Origin: Acidobacteriota bacterium
GTDB taxonomy: Bacteria; Acidobacteriota; Blastocatellia; Pyrinomonadales; Pyrinomonadaceae
Length of the DNA stretch: 32,312 bases
NCBI GenBank assembly: GCA_016703965.1
Contig: JADJBB010000028.1
Location: 1-32,312, forward strand
Direction: 5' to 3'
This document shows, in pieces, positions 19,078-28,214 of this stretch. The translations under genes were made by a program, and so were the position numbers. The notes beneath the pieces are model-generated. The model had not been told where the DNA came from and did no database searches. It saw only the letters and a list, made by a program, of their open reading frames with translations. Numbering within the stretch: position 1 is the stretch's first letter; each line of letters starts with the position of its first letter.

Positions 19078-20910
19078 GTGAAACAAGTCTCCGCGTCTGA
19101 ATTAAAAGATAAAATCGACTTTGGAATCATCACGATCAGAGAAGATGAGTCCCAAGCGGTATTGAAACGCCTCCCGACAAAAACACTTTGTAAAGGAAAA
19201 CAGACGTATTCATTTCAACCTCCTTACGTCAAACGAGACGAATACTCTATTGCTTCGGTTCGCTGCCTGGAGCAAGGAAACCAACAAGCCAAACGGTCGC
19301 CCAAAGACTGATTGACGAACTAAATCCACAGTGGATTCTCTTAATTGGAATCGCGGGTTGCGTTCCGATCCGACTACACTTTGGGCGACGTGATTCTTGC
19401 CTCTCGACTTCACGATTTTTGCGTTTCCGCGAGTTTTGAGGATGGCTCACATCAGTTCAACGACCGCGGAGGTCCCATGCACCCGACGTGCAGAATTTTC
19501 TTGCGTCTCTTCCATTTATCGAACCGCTATTGGGCAAGTGGAATACGACACGTCGAATCGATCCGGAAAGCTCAAAGACAAAACTCAACCCCGAATACTT
19601 TACGGTGATGCCGACTGGCAGACAAAACGCGTCCAGTCTGAGGAGATACTTCGGTCAAGAAGTCAAAGAAAGATTCCAAAGGTCTTCCACGGGTTCAGTC
19701 GCGTCTAGCGACACTCTCGTTAAGACATCGGTCTTGTAAAGAATGGCAACAGTCTGCTAGACACGTAGCCGGAATTGAAATGGAACTGGCCGGTGTCTCC
19801 CAAGCCGCCCACAATGCTAAAAGCCGGTTTTGGCCATAAGAGGATCAGTGATGTTGTAGGTTTTAAGCGTTCTCCGGATTGGACTGTTAGTATGCTTGCC
19901 ACGTCGGCCGCCTTAGCGATAGCCTTACTGAAATTTCGCCCTATAAATCCAATTAATTCACTCGGCAACCAGCTAATAATCGCTGCATCTCCAAAGGATT
20001 CAGCGTCGATGTCCCGACACTATCATCCGCATTTGCCAATCCGCCCCAAGGATGTTCCGCCTTTATTAAAAACCGAAACGCTCTACTCGAATTTTTTGCC
20101 GGTTACATACTTTCCCGGAAAGATTTATGTGGTCATACAGAAGCCACAGGTAGGTCCGACGTTTGGAACCTTTTTGCGTGAAGAGACAGAACGCCCCCTG
20201 ATGATTGGGTTTATCATGGCAAAGCCCTTATGCTTTTCACGATTTTAATGACCCAATTTGGAAAAGAGTTGTGGACAGGAAATGTTGCCGAATCTCACCG
20301 AGACGGCCAGATGGTCTGAAAACCGGAAAGCACCGTTGAAACCAACATTTTTATTGAACTCCTGAAGGGTTGCTTGCGACAGATGGGACGTTCGCTTGAT
20401 CTGTCGTACCGCCACAAAAAAGCCACTTCGCTTTCTCTACTTTTCTCCGACTGAAGACTTGTCTGCAAGAACCATTACAACCATGAGTCTTAAAAGAAAG
20501 GGACCCATACTGTTTTCGGTTCTTATCCGAACAAGAAGACCGACGAAATTATGTATTACCGTCACCATGCGTTCCGGTTTGAGTTTGAAAAAGTTGAATC
20601 CGATTGGTATTTGCAGATCACGCCGACTTACCACTACACCCGTGACGGCTATCGTCTGTATTGGTTCTATGAAGACCTAATTAGCGGAATAGGAAACGGC
20701 TGGAGAATAACGAAGCGGTGTTTCGTCAAGCGCTTTTCTGGCTGAAATTTAAGAGCGGTTCTCCTAAACTTATAGGTTCTGAATATAGTGACCTTCACTT
20801 TGGCGAACTCTTAAAATTTAGCTCTTCATACGGTGATAGATGAAGCCTGGTCGAAGAAGGAATCGGTGGCGAAAGTCAAATCGGAAGGAGGCTTGTTGTT
20901 TGAACGATGA
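19078..20910 (+). CDS. nucleosidase/phosphorylase-like domain fused to APAZ-like domain, short-Argonaute effector subunit, frameshifted
   Basis: The joined product is about 610 residues. Residues about 12-285 form a purine/uridine phosphorylase (MTA/SAH nucleosidase-like) domain: DFGIITIREDE at the start, ILLIGIAGCVP (19336-19366; family GIAGG), YTLGDVILASRLHDF, DGSHQFNDRGGPMHP, IEMELAG (about 19774-19794, ribose-binding Met-Glu) and ISDVVGFKRSPDW (19845-19883; base-binding Asp of the RxISD motif). The same frame then continues, unbroken for 370 bases, into YSNFLPVTYFPGKIYVV, which begins an APAZ-like region ending with YYRHHAFRFEFEKVESDWYL and ITPTYHYTRDGYRLYW (20551-20655), like the N/L1/L2-related part found with short Argonautes. 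At least eight single-base frame breaks occur. The end FER and TGA overlaps the Argonaute start. GTG at 19078 is used because the frame closes just upstream. The domain would cleave nucleosides or nucleotides on activation. Confidence 0.8.
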
Positions 20911-22111
20911 AGATTGATTTGCTGACACCTGAACCGCAATTAGAATTCGCCAATGGCGGTCTCTGCCATGATGTCCGTTTTGGGATAGGGCATTTTTGGG
21001 ACCTGATTCAGGAACTGACAAAGCACCAAAGGACATTAAACTTCTGGCATTATTGGCAGCAATGAGACTATCGATTCTCCCGACTGAATGGCTCGAAGAA
21101 TGTCGAGGGGAGATTCCTGCCAAGAAGAGTAATCAGCCAAACCTTTTTCCACCGTTTCCAGGCTTTAGCCCAGAACATGGATTTCATTCAAAACTTACGG
21201 GACGATTCCACTATTAGAGCGATTTACTTTAATCAGAAACCAGCAACTCGGAGGGCAGACTTTAATAAGATACCGAAGATACGGCGGAAACTCTACACGG
21301 AGAGATCTCCGTATTCTTGATAAGTCTGATGTCAGCGTAATCGCATGCGCTTCTTCCGCTTGAACAACTCAAAGCTACAACCGCAGCCTATATGACCGCA
21401 AGTCTAGCGGACGAGCCTACTTCCGAAAATGAAGATAGTAAAGAAAGCAAAGATAAAGATGTGGTTCAGGCCCTCTATGATTTTCACGACTTTTAAAAGC
21501 TGAATCGCTGGCTTTTTCGTGTCCCAATTCAAATTGTCCTTCCAGCGACGGATGACGAAACTAAACAAGCGGCGCAAAAAAAGATATTCAATCGCGACCA
21601 GCAAGACGAAGCTACGCGAACGTGGAACTTTCATACTGCTTTATTACAAGGCAAGAGGCGTTCCTTAGGAATGCTCCGCAAGCCTTCTGATCTACCAACC
21701 TGTTTTCTCGGCATTAGCTTTTAATACCTTGGACCGAAAAAACATATACGCCAGTTCGGCTCAAGTTTTTAACGAACGGGAGAAGGAATCGTTGTCAGAG
21801 GTGGGATTGCATACAAAGATACGGAAGACCGACAGGTTCATTTAGATGAGGAGGGTGCTTACAATAGTCAACACTGCTCTTCAAAATACTTCGATGAACA
21901 TAACAACTATCCGGCTCGAATAGTCCTACATAAGACCTCATCATTTACAGAGTAACGAACTTGCCGGTTTCGGAAAAGCTTTCAATGAAAAAGGCATTCG
22001 GAAAAAGTTCCAATTACACTGAAAGCTTCGCGGGAGGTGGGTGATATTCTAAAGTACGTAAGAAACTCAGAGTCGCCTTCTCTTCCCCCGCACTACCGAT
22101 TTTATATGTAA
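20907..22111 (+). CDS. short prokaryotic Argonaute (MID-PIWI), frameshifted and internally shortened
   Basis: Starts at an ATG that overlaps the effector stop (ATGA at 20907-20910). The N-terminus MKIDLLTPEPQLEFANGG, then HDVRFGIGHFGPDSGTDKAP and the MID-type block WLEECRGEIPAKKSNQPNLF followed by PPFPGF, is the pattern of short Argonautes. The PIWI part contains RVPIQIVLPATDDETKQAA, GGIAYKDTEDRQVHLDEEGA (near 21800-21860), YPARIVLHKTSSFTE (21911-21955) and the end ASREVGDILKYV followed by PPHYRFYM. Short Argonautes bind a guide and target but do not slice; they activate the partner effector. The joined length of about 400 residues is some 100 short: the text jumps near 22010 from NEKGIRKK to PITLKA, skipping the segment usually between them. 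About seven frame changes are present. Confidence 0.85.
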
Positions 22112-22260
22112 GGAGACTCGTCAAACCATGATGCGGATCCGCACCGCCCCCATGTAAAGAGTTATGGAAAATAAGCCTCAGTAGTTTATTTGAGAAGGTG
22201 ACAGTGATCTGCTTAGCGGCTTGCCGTTCCTATTTTCAATGGAAAAACGGTATGAAAGTC

Positions 22261-22329
22261 CTAGCTTGTCTAGCGTAGGCTCGATGGAGGCTATCTCTCG
22301 GGGGGACGATTGGCGTTAGACAAGGCTAG
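22261..22329. repeat. inverted repeat between Argonaute and relaxase genes
   Basis: CTAGCTTGTCTAGCG at 22261-22275 and CGTTAGACAAGGCTAG at 22314-22329 are inverted copies with one gap and one mismatch, separated by 38 bases. They lie between two convergent genes. A two-way terminator or the edge of an inserted module are both possible. No second copy was found near 18900-19078. Confidence 0.45.
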
Positions 22330-22339
22330 TGGGGACAGT

Positions 22340-24846
22340 TCAATCTTTGCAGGATACCGATGGGAAAGCCGCGTTAAGGATGATAAGGCGATTCTTCTCG
22401 GGAACTAACAGGCCTGTTGAGCGTGCTAAAAACGCGGGGTGATGCAATTTACAGTTCGTTCGGAAATCACAATCGCTCAATTCCGCCGCTTGGCTTTCGC
22501 TCATTTGTTCTAGCCGGATCGTCCGAAGCTGACCTTCTTTCGTGTTGTGCCCCTTACGTTCCATGCCCGATTCAGCTCTTTCTTCTGGATCATAGATGTT
22601 CCTCAAAACTTCATCGAAACACACGGAATATATTCGGGTCGAGCGTTCCAGCGTCGAGACCAGTCGTTCTGCTTCTTTGCTGCCGGAAGTTCGCTCGATT
22701 CTTTTCTCAATCTCAGTAATCTCGTTTGTTGTAAAGATAGGCTGGTAAGTGAGATCCGCAGCAGTGTCAATCAGTGCTAGTTGCTTGAACTGCGAAGCCT
22801 CGTCGGCGGCATTCAGGGAGAGTACTTTCGTGGCTGCTAAGTCTGCTTTCAGGATTTCCTCGCGCTCTTTGGCGCGGCCTTCGATATCGCGTCGCAATGT
22901 TCTATGATCTTTGCTCTCCAGCAGTAGATTTAGTGCATGGTCAAGAATCGAGCCTTTTCGTGGTAGATCGACATCGTTGAGACTCAGATAACTCATCGAA
23001 CCGTTCGATTTGTCCTCGATCACAAATCTGTGAAAACGTTTCGATCTTCGGTAAAAAGCTAGGTCTTCTTTTGTCTTATTCAGTCCGATATTGCAAAGAA
23101 TTTCTCTGGCCAATGCGCGGCCCACGATCGCTTGAGAAAGATTCCCGGCTTCTGCGGGGCCGATCTTTCCTTTAGCTCCGTGTTGGCTGGCCACCGCCCC
23201 TTGAATCGACGTCCTTGGGAGATTCCAATTGGATGCGTATTCATTGGGAAATTTGAGTTTTCTTGAGAGTGTGTCAAGTTCGATGATCTGATCGGCAGAA
23301 AACACTGGCTTCACTGTATCGAAGGTGCTGCTTCGATCAAGGACTTCACTCAGAACCCCAACAATCTTTTGCTCCTGCCGTATCGATTTGCGCATTTGCA
23401 AGGATTGTTCACTCAGAGAACTATTGACCGAATCAAATAGAAAAACTTCCCTTGACTTGGAATTTCGGCTTGAGGGCTTGTTGGTCAGATATTCGATTGC
23501 CGAGCGAATGCTTTGAAGAACAGCGCGACCATCGTTTTTGATATCATTTTGACGAGCTATCATCGCCAAAGAGACTCGATCGTTTCCAACCTTCACCTTT
23601 CGGTAATACGCGTTGTCTTTGAAGTCCGAGAGCTGCCGCTGATGTAGCTGCATCCTCATTTCAGAAACCGCTTTTTGTCCAGCGAGAAGTCCAAGATCAG
23701 AAACAGTTCTAGGTGCGATTTCTTTCTTGTTTTCAAGGTCGGTTCTCACCTGCTCAAGATAGCGAAATTCACGCATTTTCGTGTTCGCTAGACATTCGCT
23801 CTGAAGTTCATCGAGTTCTTGTTTATTGAATGCGGGCGGCGGTACCCTTACTCCTCTTTTTCTATAGTCGGTTCGGATGAGATTTGCTTCACCACGAATT
23901 GATGCAGTTTCCTCTTTGAGTTTGAAAAATTCCGATTCTTCACGGGCGAGTATGCTGTTGGTTATCGCTATGATCTGGCGTGATTGCGGTGTTTTGCGCC
24001 AGTCTTCGGAGTTGCTCGCTAATTGCCTTAGCTCCAAGAGCGAGACTCTTTTCGTTATTGCTTTCTCCGGATCCCTGATGGGAAACTTGAGGCTCTCACG
24101 ATTTTCGATAAGAAAGGCAATTTTTTCTTCCTTAAATTTGAGTTGATATTCGGCAAGAATACCCCGGCGTAGAATCTCTCGTTCGTGAATATTTCCGTCG
24201 CCCTTTTGAAACTTAATGGCGTCATGTTTTTGTAGAGCATTTCGATTGTGCTGCTTGTCATTGGCATGTTCCCGTGAAGGTGTCCGTTCCGCAACAAGCT
24301 CCTGAAGTTTTTTCTTCGAGGATTCGATCAGAATACCGTCGACAACCCGTTTCTCTCCATCGATGATTTCAAAATGCGGAAGCTCCCTCCCGGAATTTTG
24401 TTCAGCGATCTACCCTGAAGATCTTTGGTCAGATATTGCTTTTGAATTGCGATATGAACGTGCGGGTTTGCTGTGTTGAGATGAACGGCGCCTGCCCACG
24501 CAAGCCGCTCGCTTTTGAGACTCTTTTCAAACTGTGCGATGGCAAATCTTGTGACGATTTTTACTTGCCGCTGGCGTTCCTCATCAGTCGAACCAAGTTG
24601 TTGAAAATCCTCCCGCCGAAATGAAAGAACAAGATGGTGAAGTTCGTTGTTTGAGGGACGGCCTTTGCCGCAATCGGATTTAAGAAAGTTGTTTGCGCTT
24701 CTTACGGTAAGGTGTTCGGTAAACTCGTTAAAAAGTTCACGACCTTTTTCGGGCTCTGCATTCCGGTCGATCTTACTGTGCGATAGATAATGAATGAGAC
24801 CGCGAGAACTGCCTCTTTTTGATTGAACGCTGGCAATAACTCTCAT
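22340..24846 (-). CDS. MobP-type relaxase (MobA/TraI-like), one frameshift
   Basis: The relaxase nicks oriT and carries the strand into the recipient. The N-terminal domain (24846 to about 24390) has the candidate nucleophile Tyr20 in RGLIHYLSHSK and the HUH-like motif III with His122, His129 and His131 in HLNTANPHVHIAIQK. The frame then changes near 24390 and stays open for about 680 codons to 22340. The rest is a helical region, with SKRFHRFVIEDKSNGSMSYL and SLNDVDLPRKGSILDHAL, a pattern I recall from C-terminal parts of relaxases in related elements. Its start overlaps the stop of the MobC-like gene (24843-24846, TCAT in the plus direction). The total is about 835 residues. It cannot be told whether the C-terminus is complete, because the Argonaute module starts just beyond. 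Confidence 0.85.
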
Positions 24847-25589
24847 GATTCGCTCGCTATTTGATTCGCGGGTCTAGGCAAGGAATCGATTCGCTGTTTT
24901 AGTATTCGTATCTTGGTTGCAAGGTAGTTGTTGTGAAGGGATTCGTTTCCTGAGACGTGCTCGTGGAACACGAGACATTTCTTAAGATCGGACACGGCGT
25001 GTTCGATCAGCTCAGCCATTGCGGTAGAGGCGATAACAACACTCTGTTTGCGGTCGCTGGTCTCCGGAGACGTATATTCGATGAGCTTTGTGAAAACGAG
25101 ATTTAGCGAGGAAATCGACATACTCGACATCGAGTAGATTTCGGTAGTCAGCGAGCTTGCTTGACGTAGCAGTTCTAGTGCATTTTCTAAGTCCGATTCC
25201 ATTCGATCAATGCTTTCTCGAATCTCGCCGATGTTGTCGCTTACAGAAAGATCAACCGTCTCATTCTGGCGGCCGGTTCGCACAAGCCAATCGAGCTTTT
25301 CCTGACAGCGACCCGAAGCAAAATGCTGGTGTCTATCGGTCAAGGCGAAATGGATCATTCGACGGACAATCGCCGACTTGTTCTCACCGGTTTCGGCTGC
25401 GATCTCTTCAAGTTTTTTGTGGTCCTCATCGTAGGGCCTGACGCTGATCGGCCGTCCCTGTTTTGACTCGATATCCAACTCGATATTTTTTACTATCTTT
25501 TCTCTGTCTCGCTTTCTCATTTCTCGATTTTTGTGGCGGCGTTTTGTCACCAATTCGTCGGCTTGTAATTTCTCCGACCATTTGGACAT
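24843..25589 (-). CDS. MobC-like relaxosome accessory protein
   Basis: An intact 248-residue protein beginning MSKWSEKLQADELVTKRRHK; the chosen ATG (25589) is two codons inside the longest frame, which would use TTG. The N-terminal 45 residues are very basic. Residues about 48-90 (RPISVRPYDEDHKKLEEIAA and TGENKSAIVRRMIHFAL) form a ribbon-helix-helix-like DNA-binding unit. The rest is a long coiled coil. Such proteins bind oriT beside the relaxase and help nicking. The gene overlaps the relaxase start by four bases and lies directly beside the candidate oriT, both as expected. Sequence-based family assignment is moderate. Confidence 0.7.
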   Translation of the reverse strand: MSKWSEKLQADELVTKRRHKNREMRKRDREKIVKNIELDIESKQGRPISVRPYDEDHKKLEEIAAETGENKSAIVRRMIHFALTDRHQHFASGRCQEKLDWLVRTGRQNETVDLSVSDNIGEIRESIDRMESDLENALELLRQASSLTTEIYSMSSMSISSLNLVFTKLIEYTSPETSDRKQSVVIASTAMAELIEHAVSDLKKCLVFHEHVSGNESLHNNYLATKIRILKQRIDSLPRPANQIASES

Positions 25590-25664
25590 GAGCAAAATAC
25601 GTGCCTTTTGCGAGAAATATGGCGAGAACTGCGGTTTGTAATTTTGATGACACCGCGTAACTTA

Positions 25665-25721
25665 ATGACAGTGTGAGACTTACGCCAATTACAAGAGTCG
25701 GTTCTTGGTCTATCCTGTCAT
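25665..25721 (+). other. candidate origin of transfer (oriT) with nic-like site
   Basis: The 314-base gap between the MobC-like gene and the next gene contains CTATCCTG at 25710-25717 followed by T, matching the IncP-type nic consensus YATCCTG/Y; the same eight bases occur at the RP4 nic site. A small hairpin (CAAGA at 25692-25696, TCTTG at 25703-25707) lies immediately 5' of it, the usual place for a relaxase-recognition stem. A 7-bp inverted repeat, ATGACAG at 25665-25671 and CTGTCAT at 25715-25721, encloses both. The predicted cut is between 25717 and 25718 on the plus strand. Confidence 0.65.
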
Positions 25722-25823
25722 ACACCCGCCGCTGTAATTTTTGTTTTTTTACGGGCCCCCTCGATCCGCCTCTTTTTCTACGCCAAAAGCGGTTCGTTTA
25801 TTCGCCGCCCGTTGCCACAAATA

Positions 25824-25866
25824 CCGCAGTTCTCTGCTGCGGCACGCCGATTGATTTACCAATCAA
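25824..25866 (+). promoter_or_regulatory. two hairpins upstream of the small gene beside oriT
   Basis: CCGCAG at 25824-25829 pairs with CTGCGG at 25837-25842, and TTGATT at 25851-25856 pairs with AATCAA at 25861-25866 around a 4-base loop. They lie between the nic-like site and the ribosome binding site (AAGGAG) of the gene at 25904. They may be accessory protein-binding sites of oriT or transcription control sites. Confidence 0.4.
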
Positions 25867-25903
25867 GCTAGTAAATTCGCCAACGTAAGGAGACCAAATA
25901 CCA

Positions 25904-26159
25904 ATGAACGAACAGAGCAATATCACCCCCTCTACAAAGCAGAATTTCGAGCGTCCGCTGCTGCAGATCAACCGCTTGAACTTCGTAAAATTGAACACAC
26001 GTGTACTCGAAGCGACCGACAGCAAACTGAAACAATATCTTCAGTTCGCGTCCGTCAGCATGAATACCGATATCACCAATGACGATGTTGTCGAGTACGC
26101 TAAACCACCTTTTTGAACGCGATCCGGCATTCAAGAGCTGGCTTAAAACTAAAGGTTAA
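25904..26159 (+). CDS. small hypothetical protein next to oriT, frameshifted
   Basis: A protein of about 85 residues with a good ribosome binding site (AAGGAG about 13 bases before the ATG). It begins MNEQSNITPSTKQNFERPLL and includes LNFVKLNTRVLEATDSKLKQ. The frame changes near 26100; the joined end reads LNHLFERDPAFKSWLKTKG and stops at 26159. It is helical and basic, with no membrane segment. The family is not recognised. Its divergent position from the MobC-like gene across oriT would suit a second relaxosome or regulatory protein. Confidence 0.6.
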
Positions 26160-26170
26160 AAGAATATGAG

Positions 26171-26824
26171 CTAGGCGGAAAATGCAGAAGGCAGTGTGCC
26201 AATCCCATCGAATTTTGCAGCGGGAGCGAACGACCGATGAGATGACTCGTATTGGGCTAGAATCATTTCAAGCTTCATCTCGAATTCGCGGATATCCAAC
26301 TGGTCTGAGCCGTGATACAGAAGCCCGCCCAATTGCACCATATCAGCTGCCGAAATGTCACAGCATATTCTTGCCGCAGCACGGGCTAGACGGTCGGCAA
26401 CTTCCTGAAACTGCACTCCCGAATGTCCTTTTATCCACCGCCAGGAGACATGATGCCCGTAGCATGCTTTGACCAGACGCGACCAAAACGAGCGGTTTGC
26501 ACGCATGTGGTTTCGGCCCATCATCGTATCTATTACATATCTTGAGTCTGACACGATCTCTATACGACAATATCTGCGAAGCTGCTCCAACGCATACGTG
26601 CATGCAAGGATCTCGGCCTGCTGATTCGTGATCTGTCCCAAATATTTTGAAACCAGTTTTAGCTCCAGTCGGTTGTGATCAAGCATGACCACACCGCAGC
26701 CCGCCGACGAGTCGATTGCACCATTCCTAATGCGTGATGCATCCGCATAGATCGTCACAAGAGGCGCATATTCCGCCGCACTCTCTATCCCGCTTTTATT
26801 CTCAACTAACTTGGTAACGCTCAT
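26171..26824 (-). CDS. rnhA: ribonuclease HI
   Basis: An intact 217-residue RNase H1-type enzyme that degrades RNA in RNA-DNA hybrids. The catalytic acids are visible: Asp28 in VTIYADASRIRNG, Glu71 in NQQAEILACTYALEQL, Asp93 in IVSDSRYVI and Asp144 in the KGHSGVQFQEVADRLA block, with the conserved His134. The chosen ATG (26824) gives a short N-terminal extension of about 22 residues; a longer reading frame upstream is only the shadow of ssb. The C-terminal 60 residues beyond the fold are not recognised. It is directly downstream of ssb, consistent with an element replication or transfer module. Confidence 0.9.
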   Translation of the reverse strand: MSVTKLVENKSGIESAAEYAPLVTIYADASRIRNGAIDSSAGCGVVMLDHNRLELKLVSKYLGQITNQQAEILACTYALEQLRRYCRIEIVSDSRYVIDTMMGRNHMRANRSFWSRLVKACYGHHVSWRWIKGHSGVQFQEVADRLARAAARICCDISAADMVQLGGLLYHGSDQLDIREFEMKLEMILAQYESSHRSFAPAAKFDGIGTLPSAFSA

Positions 26825-26903
26825 TGTCGACCTCTCGTTTTTCTCTATAGGAAACTGGGGCACGGCACCGACGCTATGCCCCAACTGGCAGAAACAACCT
26901 ACC

Positions 26904-27347
26904 TCAGAACTGATCGATGAACGGCTCATTGACCGGTGCCTCGGGAACAGCCGTGCCCGTGAACTCGGGAACGTCCGGCTCGGGGCTGTCAGCAGTAGGT
27001 ACTTGGTCCGTTTGGCCGTCCGAGCGGTTCGATCCGACAAACTCGAACGAGAAGAGCGAGATCTCGGCACCTGATCTGGGCTCGCCCTTATCTGTGCTCC
27101 ACGGGCTGAACGAGAGCCTGCCGTGAACAAGCAGATGCGTTCCCTTTTTTACATGCTCGGCGAGCGTCTCCGCAGTCTTGCCAAAGGCAACCACATTGAA
27201 CCAATGTGTGACCTGTACACGCCCTTCCGGGCCGTTCTTGAACGAGTTTGAAGCGATTGGAAAGCTCGCGACCGGCGTGCCCTTTTCCGAATATTTCAGG
27301 CTCGCATCGCGGCCCGCATTTCCGAGTATCGAGATATTTGCTGACAT
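26904..27347 (-). CDS. ssb: single-stranded DNA-binding protein (SSB)
   Basis: An intact 147-residue SSB. The OB fold starts MSANISILGNAGRDASLKYS and contains VASFPIASN, VQVTHWFNVVAFGKTAETLA and VKKGTHLLVHGRLSFSPW, all standard SSB motifs. The C-terminal tail is disordered, Pro/Asp/Glu-rich, and ends in EPFIDQF, a weak version of the acidic protein-interaction tip. A ribosome binding site AAGGAGC precedes the ATG. It is probably co-transcribed with rnhA downstream. SSB genes are common on conjugative elements, where they protect the transferred strand. Confidence 0.94.
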   Translation of the reverse strand: MSANISILGNAGRDASLKYSEKGTPVASFPIASNSFKNGPEGRVQVTHWFNVVAFGKTAETLAEHVKKGTHLLVHGRLSFSPWSTDKGEPRSGAEISLFSFEFVGSNRSDGQTDQVPTADSPEPDVPEFTGTAVPEAPVNEPFIDQF

Positions 27348-27495
27348 GGTTTTTTCTTGCTCCTTTTATGGTTTATTTGTTCTCCGAACGGAACGGCGAT
27401 TCGCCATCTGCGAGAGTGTTTCCAGGCGTTGTGCCTAAATACGGCCGCCCTTTCGTTGAATATTGCTCTTCAATTTTCAGGCCGCATGCACAACC

Positions 27496-28185
27496 TTAAC
27501 CTGTGTTCGCTGAACATTGGGCTGAGTGAAGAGGCTCGCCTGGATCGTGCGATTCGGCGCGAACGGTCTCGTTTAGTTCCGCGTCTCGTGCCCTCACCGC
27601 GTCCCACAATTTCTGTTTCTCCTGCCGCTTAAATGCCTTCGCCGCCGGGTCGTTATAGAGACCGAATTTCAGAAAACGTAGCTGTCCAAGAGTCGCCATT
27701 TCGACCTTTCGAGCCAGCGTTTTCGCGTCGATTGAAAGTTGATTCTTCAACCTAACTTCCTGAGATTTTGCGACGGTGTTAAGAGCCGTGAACTCCTTAA
27801 GGGAAAGGCTTTTGTGTTCCTTAAAATCTGCATACGCTTTTTTCTTAAGTTCGGCTAAATCAGCCGTGTCCGACGTTCCGCGAATCGCAAGGTAGGTTTC
27901 TTGATACGAATCGTGGCGAAGGCTTCGCAGATGAAAGTCAGAGTATTGACGCTGCCACAATAGGCGCAGGACAGAAGCGGCGTACTGCATCTCTTCAAAG
28001 TCAGGGTTGATTTCCTGATCTACAAGGATCTCGAAACTACCTTGCTTAAATGAGTAGATACGGCGTACCGAACGGATGACTTTGCTGTCGTAGATCTGAT
28101 CAAGGGAAAGTGCTAGCCATTCCTCGAATTCTCGATCCGAGAACGGATGTCTCGAAGGCATTGCCCACCCAGCACAGCTGATCAT
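27496..28185 (-). CDS. hypothetical protein
   Basis: An intact 229-residue frame. A second in-frame ATG eight codons further on, starting MPSRHPFSDREFEEWLALSL (28161), may be the real start. The protein is soluble and charged, mostly helical, with FEILVDQEINPDFEEMQYAA and a Lys-rich helical segment KKKAYADFKEHKSLSLKEF in the middle. No domain is recognised. It follows the gene at 28215 on the same strand by 29 bases, so they are probably one operon, and a frame error joining the two cannot be excluded. Confidence 0.6.
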   Translation of the reverse strand: MISCAGWAMPSRHPFSDREFEEWLALSLDQIYDSKVIRSVRRIYSFKQGSFEILVDQEINPDFEEMQYAASVLRLLWQRQYSDFHLRSLRHDSYQETYLAIRGTSDTADLAELKKKAYADFKEHKSLSLKEFTALNTVAKSQEVRLKNQLSIDAKTLARKVEMATLGQLRFLKFGLYNDPAAKAFKRQEKQKLWDAVRARDAELNETVRAESHDPGEPLHSAQCSANTG

Positions 28186-28214
28186 TCGGCGTCTTTCCTG
28201 AACGGTGTTGCCGC

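Noticed and set aside
19078..19735. Housekeeping MTA/SAH nucleosidase gene
   Set aside because: The phosphorylase-like domain continues in one frame into an APAZ-like region and is coupled to an Argonaute, so a metabolic role is unlikely.
22340..22719. Plus-strand open frames opposite the relaxase end
   Set aside because: They are shadows of the intact relaxase frame.
26825..27130. Long N-terminal extension of the RNase HI frame
   Set aside because: It overlaps ssb in another frame, has low-complexity Arg/Ser composition, and the RNase H fold begins after the ATG at 26824.
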